Of a stretch of 64,000 bases of DNA, positions 42,514 to 51,659 are shown in pieces (position 1 is the first letter of the stretch; each line of letters opens with the position of its first letter). Location: assembly GCF_004522235.1 (NCBI RefSeq), contig NZ_SDLT01000022.1:1-64000 (forward strand), in the 5' to 3' direction. This DNA comes from Amycolatopsis nivea (GTDB lineage: Bacteria > Actinomycetota > Actinomycetes > Mycobacteriales > Pseudonocardiaceae). The notes beneath the pieces are model-generated. The model had not been told where the DNA came from and did not search any database. It saw only the letters and a program-made list of their open reading frames with translations. Position numbers and translations under genes: made by a program.

Positions 42514-44780
42514 TTCTTCGCACCGGCGGCCGCGATGACAGCGGTGATCACTGCCGACGCTGTCGCGGCGAGCCCGAGCCAGAAACCCGCACCCGGCTTC
42601 GCGGCGTAGAACAGGATGCTGACCAGCGGAATCTCGGCGACGCGCAAGGCAAGGAGCAGTGCCGCTCCAACCAGTCCCGCCGCCGCGGCACCCGGCCGGG
42701 AACGAACGCTCAACCCGAGCGTCCCGAGAACGACGAGCAGCGCGGCGAGCAATCCCCACGACGGAGTGTCGAAATCGGACCAGAGACCGGGCGGCGCGTA
42801 ATCCTGCGCGGTGAACACCGGCGTGCCGAACGCCGCGATCGCCAGCACCGCGGTGATTCCGGCCGGAATGAGCGCGGCGGATCGCGCCCCTTCGGTACCG
42901 GTGTCATCGCGTTCCACGACGCCGGTGATCACCGCGGCCAATCCGGTAAGCCCGGCGAGTCCGAGCGCGATCGCGGTGAAAACGGCACCCGCGCCGAGGT
43001 GATAACTGATCGCGCCGCCGAGCCCGCCGAGCCCAGTCGCTTCGGAGGCGGTGATGGCCGTGCTGAGAACCGCTGTTCCCGCGAGAACGACGCCGGCCCA
43101 CAACACCGCGAGAATTCCGCGCGCGATCGGCGCGGTGCGGCGGGAGAAGAGCAAAGGTGTTGGCAGCACGACAAGAATTGCCGCGACCAGCAACTGCAGC
43201 CGAGCCGGGCTGTCCGTGCTGTTGCCGAGCTGCGGAGCGTACGCACCGATCGCCGCTGCGACCCCGGTCAGCAACGCGAGGAACCCGGTGAGCGCGCGCC
43301 AGATGGTGAGCCCTGGGACACGCGCCTCGCCGGCCAGGTCGGTGCGCTCGGTTTGCGTCTGCTGCGGTGTCGCAAGTGGAGTGAGGACGAGGACCAGCAC
43401 CATCGGCACGACGGCGAGATACGCGCCCGTCGAGACCTCCAGCCCGGGCACGGCGAACCCAGCGACCAACGTCGGCACCGCGACGGCGAGCACCGCCGCG
43501 ACAATCCCGCCGAGCGTCCCGCGAGCGACACCGTCGGAGCCAGCGAAAACCCCGAGCACCGCGGCGACCGGCAGCGCACCGGCGAGGAGAAGGTACCCGG
43601 CGAGCGCCAGTCCCGGGCCCTCGAATGCTGACCGCGCAAGGAGAAACGGATCGTCCGAGAGGACGGGGGTCATCAGCAATCCGACTGCTGCCACGACGGC
43701 GAGCAGCGGAATGATCAGCCGCCAACGACGTTTGTCGTCGCCGCCGGCGATCTCGTTGCGCTCCAGCACGACGCGCGCGGCCACTATCCCGGCGGCGAGC
43801 GTCAGCAGATGGCCGACGATCAGCAGCCAGAACCCGATGCCGACACCACTGCGGTCGAGCAGGCGGTCCGGGAGGTACAGCTCGGGGCGGATGGTTTTGG
43901 AGCCGTTGACGAGGAATTGGAGATCGAGGATCAGCCTGCCCGGCGCGAGAGCGGCGAGGCCGGTGACGAGACCGGCCGCCAGTCCGTAGCGGCCGCTTCG
44001 GGCTGCGGCGACCGCGATTCCGGCTGGGACGACGGCGAGGATCACGAGAAGCGGCCAGGAGAGGTAGCCGGGTCCTGCGTCCGGTGAGACCGGGGCGATG
44101 GCGCCTGCGGCTAGGGCCAGGGAGCCGACGGCGAGGAGGGCGGTGGCGGCTTGGAGCCTTGGGGAGGGGGGTTGGTCGGTTAGGTCTAGGAGGGTCTCGC
44201 CTTTACGGCTTGTGTCTCCGCGGCTTGCGTCGCCCCTGCTTGCGTCCTGATGGCTGGGGATAGTCCGAGGCGCAGACCTCTGCTCGTCAGGGATGGCGGC
44301 AGGCTTCCGGCTAGCCAGACCTGCCTCGTCACGCCGTTGCCCGGCGGCAGGTTCCCGGTTAGCCGGGCTTCCCGCAGCGGGCTGGTCGGGAGTGACCGGG
44401 TCGGCTGAGCTTTCCGCGGCAGTCTCCCCAGCACGGCGCGACTGGCCAGAGCCTGCCACCGACTGCGACTCGTCACGGTCGGATGGGCCTTCCTCGGGCG
44501 TCGCTCCGCCGCGGCGAGGCGAGTCCGCGGGACTTGCCGACGTCGACTCGGTGCCGCCGGGTGAGTCCGCCGAATATCCGGCAGGGTCCGTCCCGCGGCG
44601 ACGGGGCGAGTCGGCGGGGCTGTCGGCGGGATCCGATTTCGCGCGGTCGGCGTCGCGGCGGGCTCGGGCTCGGGCGGCGGCCTTGCGCTCGGCGAGGCTG
44701 GGACGCCGGGGTCCGGCGGGACGGCCCGGGGTGTCCGGGGCGGAATCGCCGTCGGAAGGCTCTGGGGTCGGCGGAGTCAT
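42510..44780 (-). CDS. Large polytopic membrane protein with charged N-terminal domain
   Basis: A 756-residue protein. Residues 1-215 are Pro/Ser/Arg/Asp-rich, predicted disordered, with short repeats (DASRGDASRGDTSRKGE). About 14 hydrophobic helices follow to the C-terminus (AAAGAKK). No family recognised, and no transporter motif seen. ATG 44780 (MTPPTPEPSDG) is chosen; the frame stays open to 45443 through a tandem-repeat region but that part reads as Cys/Pro/Arg noise. Operon with the B12-like protein; sits upstream of sucC. Confidence 0.8.
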   Translation of the reverse strand: MTPPTPEPSDGDSAPDTPGRPAGPRRPSLAERKAAARARARRDADRAKSDPADSPADSPRRRGTDPAGYSADSPGGTESTSASPADSPRRGGATPEEGPSDRDESQSVAGSGQSRRAGETAAESSADPVTPDQPAAGSPANREPAAGQRRDEAGLASRKPAAIPDEQRSAPRTIPSHQDASRGDASRGDTSRKGETLLDLTDQPPSPRLQAATALLAVGSLALAAGAIAPVSPDAGPGYLSWPLLVILAVVPAGIAVAAARSGRYGLAAGLVTGLAALAPGRLILDLQFLVNGSKTIRPELYLPDRLLDRSGVGIGFWLLIVGHLLTLAAGIVAARVVLERNEIAGGDDKRRWRLIIPLLAVVAAVGLLMTPVLSDDPFLLARSAFEGPGLALAGYLLLAGALPVAAVLGVFAGSDGVARGTLGGIVAAVLAVAVPTLVAGFAVPGLEVSTGAYLAVVPMVLVLVLTPLATPQQTQTERTDLAGEARVPGLTIWRALTGFLALLTGVAAAIGAYAPQLGNSTDSPARLQLLVAAILVVLPTPLLFSRRTAPIARGILAVLWAGVVLAGTAVLSTAITASEATGLGGLGGAISYHLGAGAVFTAIALGLAGLTGLAAVITGVVERDDTGTEGARSAALIPAGITAVLAIAAFGTPVFTAQDYAPPGLWSDFDTPSWGLLAALLVVLGTLGLSVRSRPGAAAAGLVGAALLLALRVAEIPLVSILFYAAKPGAGFWLGLAATASAVITAVIAAAGAKK

Positions 44781-45105
44781 CGCTCGCGACGCTAGCAAGG
44801 ACCGGCCCCGGCGCGGGGACAGCAGGGCCGCCTCGACCAGGCCGGAACGCACTTCCAGGTGAATTCGCCGCCGGATGAACCTTTGGCCGTTCCCGCGCGT
44901 CTGACGGGTGCGAAGAAAAAATTCCGCCGATCCGCGTAAGAGGGGCGCGGGCCGGAGGTCTCGACGGCAAGAGGGACTGGAGTGCCGGAGGGAGCGTCGG
45001 GAAAAAACTTCGGGGAAGTCGCGTAAGGGAGTGGCGTTCGGGGCGTCACTCCGGCACGGGGCGAAGCACGGGGACACATCGCGGGGGCGATGGACGAGGT
45101 CGGAT

Positions 45106-45440
45106 GCCTGTTCGTGGCAGGTGCCCGACCCGGTCGCGGAGGGGAGCCGCGGCGGGTGCCGGAAGGTCGTGGGGACGGCCAGCCGGGACCGAGATGGAGG
45201 GGCCGAGGCCTGCCGGGGAGGGCAGGTGAACGGCCGCGTCGCGGAGGGGAGCCGCGAACTCCGTTCCTGGCAGGCCGGGGAGGACCTGCCAGGAACGGAG
45301 ACGGCCAGTGCCTGCCGGGACAGGCAATCAGGCCGGGTCGCGGAGGGGACGGCGACAGGTTCGGCAGATCGTGGGGACGGTCGGCCGAGATCGGGGACAG
45401 GGACGGCCGGGGCCTGCCGGGGAGGGCAGGTAACCGGCCG
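45106..45440. repeat. 102-bp tandem repeat array with internal hairpins
   Basis: The sequence GCCTG(CC) recurs at 45106, 45208, 45310 and 45412, exactly 102 bp apart, and GTCGCGGAGGGGA recurs at 45133, 45238 and 45337. Copies are diverged but the 20-mer at 45208 and 45412 is identical. Most units can fold a small CCTGCC/GGCAGG hairpin. Confidence 0.85.
45259..45300. repeat. Perfect 16-bp inverted repeat
   Basis: CTCCGTTCCTGGCAGG (45259-45274) with its exact complement CCTGCCAGGAACGGAG (45285-45300), ten-base loop. It lies within the 102-bp array and is not flanked by a T-tract. Confidence 0.9.
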
Positions 45441-45835
45441 CACCGCTCAGAACCCGCGGGGCTTGCCGTGAGTGACCGGCATCACAAGATTCGCCGTGAA
45501 CCTGCTTCAACGCACCGGGGTGGCCGGTTATTTCGTCCGCGAGACCGCCGGGAGGGCCTTCATGGGCGTTGGGCCATCCGAAGGTATGTGACTCAAGCCA
45601 CAAACGGCGAAGTAGTTTCCGATTAACTTTGGGTAGTTTCCACAGCTAGACGCGCGATGCACGCCACTCGTTCGGCCGAAAGCCCGGTCGCGTCTTGCTC
45701 ATTGAGGCGCCGCTTCGTTACTGTCCTGCGGTCCCCATTACAGTCAGGTCACGAAGCAGGACGCTGAGCGAATCACCCCCGAGGTTCGTTCACGGGATCC
45801 CCCGCCCGAGTCCGTTTCCGCCCGGCTCCCCGACG

Positions 45836-46669
45836 ATGGAAGGCCCTGTCTTGGCTTCACACCGCTCCCCCGGCGGCCAAGCCCCTTCCCCGGCGCTGAA
45901 AGACGCACTGGACGGTGCAGTCATCCGCGTCCGGGGGCAGCACCGCATCGCCCCGCCCTCCTCCGCGCTTCGCGGACGGGTCGTGGTCGCCGCCGTCGCG
46001 GCTGGCGCGTTCGCCGCAGCCGCCGCCGGGCAGACCCTCAAGTCCACCAGCGGCGGAGATTCCGACGCCGCGGTCACCCCGCTCGCCAACGCACAGAACG
46101 CGAGCGCCTCGTTCACCCTCGGCAGCGCGGGCTCCGGGGGAGCTCCCGAACTGCTGCCGGCCGGGCACGCCGTCGACGCCTCCGCCGAAGCCGCGAAGAT
46201 GGCCGACAGCGCCAAGGTCACCAAGGCCCGCGTCCAGGCGGAAACCGAAGCCGCGCGTCAGGCCGCCGAAGAGGCCGCCCGCCCGAAGACCTGCATGCCC
46301 GCTCACGGCACGTTCACCTCCGGCTTCGGCGCCCGCTGGGGCACGAGCCACCTCGGCATCGACATCGCCAACTCGATCGGCACCCCGATCTACGCCGCCT
46401 CCGACGGCACCGTCATCCAGGCAGGCCCCGCCAGCGGCTTCGGCCTCTGGGTCCGCATCCAGCTCGACGACGGCACCATCCAGGTCTACGGCCACATGAA
46501 CAGCTTCTCCGTCCGCGAGGGCCAGAAGGTCAAGTGCGGCCAGCAGATCGCCGAGATCGGCAACCGCGGCGAGAGCACCGGCCCGCACCTGCACTTCGAG
46601 GTGTGGCAGGACGGCACCAAGAAGATCGACCCGCGCCCGTGGCTTGCCGCCCGCGGCGTGAACGTCTGA
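45836..46669 (+). CDS. M23 family peptidoglycan endopeptidase
   Basis: A 277-residue LytM-like protein. A membrane helix (about 48-64, VVVAAVAAGAFAAAAAG) exports or anchors it, an Ala/Glu-rich coiled-coil-like stretch follows (EAAKMADSAKVTKARVQAET), then the peptidase: zinc ligands in HLGIDIANSIG (HxxxD) and GPHLHFEV (HxH). Corresponds by position to M. tuberculosis Rv0950c. ATG 45836 is chosen; the frame opens further upstream. Likely cleaves cross-links during growth or division. Confidence 0.92.
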   Translation: MEGPVLASHRSPGGQAPSPALKDALDGAVIRVRGQHRIAPPSSALRGRVVVAAVAAGAFAAAAAGQTLKSTSGGDSDAAVTPLANAQNASASFTLGSAGSGGAPELLPAGHAVDASAEAAKMADSAKVTKARVQAETEAARQAAEEAARPKTCMPAHGTFTSGFGARWGTSHLGIDIANSIGTPIYAASDGTVIQAGPASGFGLWVRIQLDDGTIQVYGHMNSFSVREGQKVKCGQQIAEIGNRGESTGPHLHFEVWQDGTKKIDPRPWLAARGVNV

Positions 46670-46969
46670 GCCAGACCGCATTTCCTGTTCGCCGGGCGAT
46701 CGGCGCAGTGGTGCCCGCCGCCGCGCGGGCAACATCGACTGAGTTTGGTTCGTACGGATCCTTTCTTGGCTGCTCGTAATGGAAACGCCTTTGTGCGTGA
46801 GGAACTCTGGCGGCGCGTGTCATCGCGAGGCCTGGTATCGACAGGCTCGTCCGCGAACTGGGATTTCGTCGGTTAGTCGCAGCGCATGGCCGTCGGCCCG
46901 AACAATCGGCGATGAGTTCCAACGATCTCTGCCCGGCCTGAGCGAGGTTTCAGCTGTCAGGCGATGGCG
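46670..46969. other. Intergenic region after the M23 gene
   Basis: A 300-bp gap between convergent genes. A GC-rich hairpin at about 46713-46732 (TGCCCGC/GCGGGCA arms) may terminate the M23 transcript. Nothing else recognised. Confidence 0.5.
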
Positions 46970-47293
46970 TCACGGATCGCTGCCCGGCAGGCGACGGACG
47001 AAGTAGGCGACTGCTACCTGCCACACTGTGCACAGGTCAGCGCGTCTTCGCCAGGGCATCCATCGCGCCAGTCCCTCGTCAGCGCGCGATGTTCCTCCGC
47101 AGACGACACATCTGCCGTCTGGTCCTAATGCGTGCTGTCTCAGCAGCGCGCGCCATGCTGCGGCCAGCCGTGCCACATCCCCTGGCACGTCCCGAGCTGG
47201 CCAAGCTGCCGTCCCCACAGCAACCGTCCCCGCGACTCTCCTCAAGTACTCCTGTACCCCAGCGGCAAATACCCCAAACAGCACCGCGTCCAT
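46970..47293 (-). CDS. Small SOS-boxed protein with paired Cys motif
   Basis: A 107-residue protein. The C-terminal half (AAWRALLRQHALGPDGRCVVC ... DLCTVWQVAVAYFV) resembles a small Pseudonocardiaceae family with the pattern LLRxH-G-CxxC-C-VW, possibly a zinc-binding or DNA-associated module; no function is known to me. AAGGGA lies eight bases before the ATG, TAGGCT serves as a likely -10, and a perfect LexA palindrome ends 32 bp upstream. It sits in an insertion between M23 and pcrA that is absent from the corresponding mycobacterial order. Confidence 0.7.
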   Translation of the reverse strand: MDAVLFGVFAAGVQEYLRRVAGTVAVGTAAWPARDVPGDVARLAAAWRALLRQHALGPDGRCVVCGGTSRADEGLARWMPWRRRADLCTVWQVAVAYFVRRLPGSDP

Positions 47294-47324
47294 CCCCTGC
47301 GTCCCTTCCGTAGCCTACCGCATT

Positions 47325-47346
47325 TCATCGAACTTGTGTTCGATGA
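47325..47346. promoter_or_regulatory. LexA (SOS) box of the small Cys-motif gene
   Basis: Core TCGAACTTGTGTTCGA (47328-47343) matches TCGAAC-N4-GTTCGA exactly, and symmetry extends three bases each side (TCA...TGA) to nine-base arms. It sits over the inferred promoter of the 46970-47293 gene, the right place for LexA repression. Confidence 0.9.
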
Positions 47347-47835
47347 ACTCAGTATGTCGGAGGGGACCGACAAGATCGGTGGGTTCGCTGGGGAGTTCAC
47401 TCGGTCCGGCGAAAGATGTCCCGGACGGGGCGGGCAGGCGTCCGACACCGGGCAAGTGGGCTGCGGCAGGAGGCTGGGAACAGGCGGAAGCCGCGCAGGG
47501 CCCCGGGCAACGCCGAGTTTTGGCACAGCCAGCGGGAAAACTAGGGCGAGCGGGCCTGCGCTGGAGGACGAGGAAGGCTTCGCGGGGAGGAAGGCTTGCG
47601 GTATCGACAGGGGTGGCTTGCCACGGCTGGAAGCATCACGCGCCAGACGTGCGGGGCTGACGCCTGGAGAGGCAATGGGAGCTGAGGGGTGACGTTGCGC
47701 GAAAGGCAGCGTGGAGCCCAGAGCAGCGCTGCGGTGTTGGCGGCGGCCGGTGCTCACTGTGGCGAGTCAGCTTGGGCAATCCCACTGTGGCGCGCGGGAC
47801 TGCGGAGAATCGCGCCCCGGGCCGCGGCTCCCCTC
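47347..47835. other. Non-coding flank upstream of the GGCAC array
   Basis: A 489-bp purine-rich (G-rich plus strand) stretch between the SOS box and the repeat array. Several long frames cross it on both strands but none has start signals or a recognisable product. A short direct repeat (CACTGTGGCG at about 47755 and 47782) is the only structure I see. Confidence 0.5.
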
Positions 47836-48528
47836 GGCACGGCACGGCACGGCACGGCACGGCACGGCACGGCACGGCACGGCACGGCACGGCACGGCAC
47901 GGCACGGCACGGCACGGCACGGCACGGCACGGCACGGCACGGCACGGCACGGCACGGCACGGCACGGCACGGCACGGCACGGCACGGCACGGCACGGCAC
48001 GGCACGGCACGGCACGGCACGGCACGGCACGGCACGGCACGGCACGGCACGGCACGGCACGGCACGGCACGGCACGGCACGGCACGGCACGGCACGGCAC
48101 GGCACGGCACGGCACGGCACGGCACGGCACGGCACGGCACGGCACGGCACGGCACGGCACGGCACGGCACGGCACGGCACGGCACGGCACGGCACGGCAC
48201 GGCACGGCACGGCACGGCACGGCACGGCACGGCACGGCACGGCACGGCACGGCACGGCACGGCACGGCACGGCACGGCACGGCACGGCACGGCACGGCAC
48301 GGCACGGCACGGCACGGCACGGCACGGCACGGCACGGCACGGCACGGCACGGCACGGCACGGCACGGCACGGCACGGCACGGCACGGCACGGCACGGCAC
48401 GGCACGGCACGGCACGGCACGGCACGGCACGGCACGGCACGGCACGGCACGGCACGGCACGGCACGGCACGGCACGGCACGGCACGGCACGGCACGGCAC
48501 GGCACGGCACGGCACGGCACGGCACGGC
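47836..48528. repeat. (GGCAC) pentanucleotide array, 138 perfect copies
   Basis: From 47836 to 48525 the sequence is GGCAC repeated 138 times without a single error (690 bp), plus a partial GGC. Because five is not a multiple of three, all six frames stay open and would encode five-residue repeats (ARHGT on the plus strand, PCRAV on the minus strand). GG runs every five bases could form stacked two-tetrad quadruplexes. It begins 118 bp downstream of the pcrA stop and faces its transcription. Confidence 0.98.
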
Positions 48529-48643
48529 GGATCAAACCACCGAAGCCGCGTCAGCCGTAACGGTCACCGCAGCCGTAGCCACAGCCGCTGGCGAGTCGAA
48601 ACTGCAGCAGCCGAAAGTGTCGTAGCCGAAAGCTCAGCAGACC

Positions 48644-51058
48644 TCAGAGTTTGACCATCGGCACACTGCCGATCAACATCAGCCGGACCTTCCCGGAAGC
48701 TCCGAAGTCGATCGTCGCCGTCGCGCGGGGGCCGATGCCGTCGCAAGAAATAACCGTGCCCAGGCCGTACTTGTCGTGGCTTACGCGGTCTCCGACGTCC
48801 AGCTTCAGCGCCACCGTGTCCTTCCACGCCTTGCCGAACGGCGAGCTCGAGGACGTCGACGACGAGGAGGACCGGCGGCCCCACGTCGTCGCGGCTCGGG
48901 GGCCTGACGAGGAACCGGACGAGGAGCCGAAGTTGCCGAAGCCTGGGGAGGACGGTTCCAGGCGGCGCCAGTCGACCAGGTCCGGTGGCAGCTCGTCCAG
49001 GAAGCGGGACGCGGGGTTCATCTGCGGCTGTCCCCACGCCGACCGGGTGAGGGCGCGGGATACGTAAAGTCGTTGCCGCGCACGGGTGATCGCCACGTAG
49101 GCCAGGCGGCGTTCTTCGGCCAGTTCAGCCGGGTCGCCCAGGGCGCGCATGTGCGGGAAGACTCCGTCTTCCCAGCCGGTGCAGAAGACGACTGGGTATT
49201 CCAGGCCCTTGGCGGTGTGCACGGTCATCAGGGTGACCACGCCCGCGCCGCCGTCGCCTTCTTCGCCGCCGTCTGGGGACGGGATCGAGTCGGCGTCTGC
49301 GACGAGCGAGACTCGTTCCAGGAAGGCAGGCAGAGAACCTGGGGCGGGGACGCCGTCGTCCAGGACCAGTTCTGCGTTTTCGTCGTTGGTGACCTCGGCG
49401 GTGAACTCGGCGAATTCGCGTGCCACCGTCACCAGTTCGGTGAGGTTTTCGACGCGCGACGCGTCCTGCGGGTCGTCCGATTCCTCGAGCTCCGCGCGGT
49501 AGCCGGTGCGCTCCAGGACCGCTTCGAGCAGGTCGTGGACCTCGGTGCCGGACGACGCCATCTCCTGCAGTTCGTCCAGCAGCGTCACGAAGCCGGTGAT
49601 CGCCTTGGCCGAGCGCGGGTTCAGCAGCGCCACCTTGTCGTCGACCGCGTCGCGCAGTGCGGCCCAGAACGAGATTCGCTCCCGTTCCGCGTGCGTCGCT
49701 ACGACTGCTTCGGCTCGGTCGCCGATGCCGCGCTTCGGGACGTTGAGAATCCGGCGCAGGCTGACCGTGTCATCGGGATTCGCGAGGACGCGCAGGTACG
49801 CGATCATGTCCCGCACTTCGCGCCGTTCGTAGAACCGCACGCCGCCGACGACCTTGTACGGCAGGCCCAGCCGGATGAAGATTTCCTCGAACACTCGCGA
49901 CTGGTTGTTGGTGCGGTAGAACACCGCGACGTCCGAGTAGTCCGCCTCGCCCTTCTCCGCCAGCGAGTCGATCTCCCCCGCGACGAACGCGGCCTCGTCG
50001 TGGTCGTTGTCCGACACGTAGCCGACGATCTTCTCGCCGTCGCCCGAATCGGTCCACAGCCGCTTGGCGCGCCGGTTGGGGTTGCGGGCGATCACCGCGT
50101 TGGCCGCGGACAGGATCGTTTGCGTGGAACGGTAGTTCTGCTCCAGCAGAATCGTGTGCGCGTTCGGGAAGTCGCGTTCGAATTCCTCGATGTTGCGGAT
50201 GGTCGCGCCGCGGAAGGCGTAGATGGACTGGTCCGCGTCACCCACCACGCACAGTTCGGCGGGCTCGATCCCGGTGTCCGTGGCTTCGGTTCCGGCGAGC
50301 GCGCGCACCAGGGTGTACTGCGCGTGGTTGGTGTCCTGGTACTCGTCGACCAGGACGTGCCGGAAGCGCCGCCGGTAGTACTCCGCGACGTCCGGGAACG
50401 CTTGCAGCAACGACACTGTCCGCATGATCAGGTCGTCGAAGTCGAACGCGTTCGCGCTCGCCAGCCTGCGCTGGTACTCGGTGTAGACCTCGGCGACCCG
50501 CCGCTCCAGGTCGTTCGCCGCCTTCGAGGCCGCGTCGTCCGGATCGACCAGTTCGTTCTTCAGGTTCGAGATGTGCACCGCGAGCGTGCGGGCGGCGTAC
50601 TTCTTCGGGTCGATGTCGAGATCGCGCGCCACGAGCGTGATGAGCCGCTTCGTGTCGTCCGAGTCGTAGATGGAGAAACTCGACGACATGCCGAGCGTTT
50701 TCGCCTCGCGGCGCAGGATCCGCACGCACATCGAGTGGAACGTGGACACCCACATCGCGTTCGCGCGTTTGCCGACGAGCGCCGCGACGCGTTCGCGCAT
50801 CTCGGCGGCGGCCTTGTTGGTGAACGTGATCGCCATGATCTCGCCCGGATGCACGCCGCGCTGGCCGAGCAGGTAGGCGATCCGGCGCGTGAGCACGCGC
50901 GTCTTGCCCGATCCGGCTCCCGCGACGACCAGCAGCGGACCTCCGGCGTGCGTCACCGCCTCGCGCTGGGCGGGGTTGAGGTCCTCGAGCAGGTCTGCGG
51001 TTCCCGGCCGGGCAGCGCGGGCGGGCGGGTCTGCGGGGAGATCGAAGAGGGTGTCCAT
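48644..51058 (-). CDS. pcrA: UvrD/PcrA-type ATP-dependent DNA helicase
   Basis: An 804-residue superfamily 1A 3'-5' helicase for repair and replication-transcription conflict. Motif I AGAGSGKT (46-53), Ia ITFTNKAAAEMRERV, II VDEYQDTN, III GDADQSIYAFRGA, IV EQNYRST, V/VI TVHTAKGLEYPVV and VAITRARQRLYVS. A Ser-rich linker precedes a C-terminal Tudor-like domain (VGDRVSHDKYGLGTVISCDG) that in PcrA binds RNA polymerase. Corresponds to M. tuberculosis UvrD1 (Rv0949). No T-tract terminator is visible before the GGCAC array. Confidence 0.96.
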   Translation of the reverse strand: MDTLFDLPADPPARAARPGTADLLEDLNPAQREAVTHAGGPLLVVAGAGSGKTRVLTRRIAYLLGQRGVHPGEIMAITFTNKAAAEMRERVAALVGKRANAMWVSTFHSMCVRILRREAKTLGMSSSFSIYDSDDTKRLITLVARDLDIDPKKYAARTLAVHISNLKNELVDPDDAASKAANDLERRVAEVYTEYQRRLASANAFDFDDLIMRTVSLLQAFPDVAEYYRRRFRHVLVDEYQDTNHAQYTLVRALAGTEATDTGIEPAELCVVGDADQSIYAFRGATIRNIEEFERDFPNAHTILLEQNYRSTQTILSAANAVIARNPNRRAKRLWTDSGDGEKIVGYVSDNDHDEAAFVAGEIDSLAEKGEADYSDVAVFYRTNNQSRVFEEIFIRLGLPYKVVGGVRFYERREVRDMIAYLRVLANPDDTVSLRRILNVPKRGIGDRAEAVVATHAERERISFWAALRDAVDDKVALLNPRSAKAITGFVTLLDELQEMASSGTEVHDLLEAVLERTGYRAELEESDDPQDASRVENLTELVTVAREFAEFTAEVTNDENAELVLDDGVPAPGSLPAFLERVSLVADADSIPSPDGGEEGDGGAGVVTLMTVHTAKGLEYPVVFCTGWEDGVFPHMRALGDPAELAEERRLAYVAITRARQRLYVSRALTRSAWGQPQMNPASRFLDELPPDLVDWRRLEPSSPGFGNFGSSSGSSSGPRAATTWGRRSSSSSTSSSSPFGKAWKDTVALKLDVGDRVSHDKYGLGTVISCDGIGPRATATIDFGASGKVRLMLIGSVPMVKL

Positions 51059-51192
51059 CGTCTGTCAACGCTACCCCGGGGGTACGACAGTCCCGGAACA
51101 GCCACGGGGTCGGCCTGCGCTTCCGGACGTACGCCGCAGTGTCGCCTCGCGTCCGACGCGCGACGCCGCCGCGGCGCGGAGCATCGAATGGC

Positions 51193-51627
51193 ATGGACGA
51201 CAAGATTCCCGCCCGGCTGAGGGCTTCCGACGGCGATCGCGAGCGCGTCGCCGAGACCATCCAGGCCGCCGGTTCCGACGGACGGCTCACTCTCGAAGAG
51301 GTGGAAGAGCGGCTGCGCACGGTCTACGCCACCCGCTACACCGACGAACTCGGCGAACTCACCGCCGATCTCCCCCGGACGGCGCCTGCCCGGCCGCGCG
51401 GCGGCGGCTGGCCGCTGACCCGGGCCGCGCTGCGCGAACATCCGGCGCTGCGCGTCCACCTCGGCATCGTCGCCGTGCTCGCGACCTTGCTGATCGTTCG
51501 CTGGGCGATCGGCGGCGCGTTCTTCTTCTGGCCGGCGATGCCGTTGTTCTGGCTGTTCATCAGCCTGGTGCTGCACGCGCGGGTGCGGGCGTTCCGCGGG
51601 CGGCCGGGCGCGCCTGTGCCATACTGA
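51193..51627 (+). CDS. DUF1707 (SHOCT-like) membrane protein
   Basis: A 144-residue protein. Residues 7-60 form the DUF1707 module (LRASDGDRERVAETIQAAGSDG ... VEERLRTVYATRYTDELGEL). Two hydrophobic helices follow (about 92-108 and 112-130) with a basic tail. DUF1707 often heads small envelope or sensor proteins; role unknown. ATG 51193 is chosen because the family motif starts there. Confidence 0.88.
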   Translation: MDDKIPARLRASDGDRERVAETIQAAGSDGRLTLEEVEERLRTVYATRYTDELGELTADLPRTAPARPRGGGWPLTRAALREHPALRVHLGIVAVLATLLIVRWAIGGAFFFWPAMPLFWLFISLVLHARVRAFRGRPGAPVPY

Positions 51628-51659
51628 ATCCGTGCGGCACAGCAGCGAGCGATTTTTTT

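Larger units (their letters stand above)
44781..45835. other. Long divergent intergenic region
   Basis: A 1055-bp region between the membrane protein and M23 genes. It holds a 102-bp tandem array (45106-45440), a perfect 16-bp inverted repeat (45259-45300), and, nearer the M23 gene, a lower-GC stretch (about 45580-45660) likely to contain promoters. Frames open on both strands across the array carry 34-residue repeats but no start signal; I do not call them. A search by eye for the c-di-AMP riboswitch often found before cell-wall hydrolases was negative. Confidence 0.6.

Noticed and set aside
42510..45443. A 977-residue version of the large membrane protein
   Set aside because: The extra 221 residues translate the tandem array into Cys/Pro/Arg-rich sequence. 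ATG 44780 starts a more ordinary charged N-terminus.
44908..45471. A 187-codon plus-strand frame with 34-residue repeats over the 102-bp array
   Set aside because: The repeats are explained by the DNA array; composition is Arg/Gly-rich, no start signal is seen, and an equally open frame exists on the other strand.
45560..45835. A possible c-di-AMP (ydaO-type) riboswitch before the M23 gene
   Set aside because: I looked for the conserved blocks of this class and did not find them.
47636..48654. Several 250-320 codon frames across the GGCAC array on both strands
   Set aside because: They are open only because a five-base repeat cannot create a stop. No start with a ribosome-binding site leads into them, so I call the array a repeat and not a gene.
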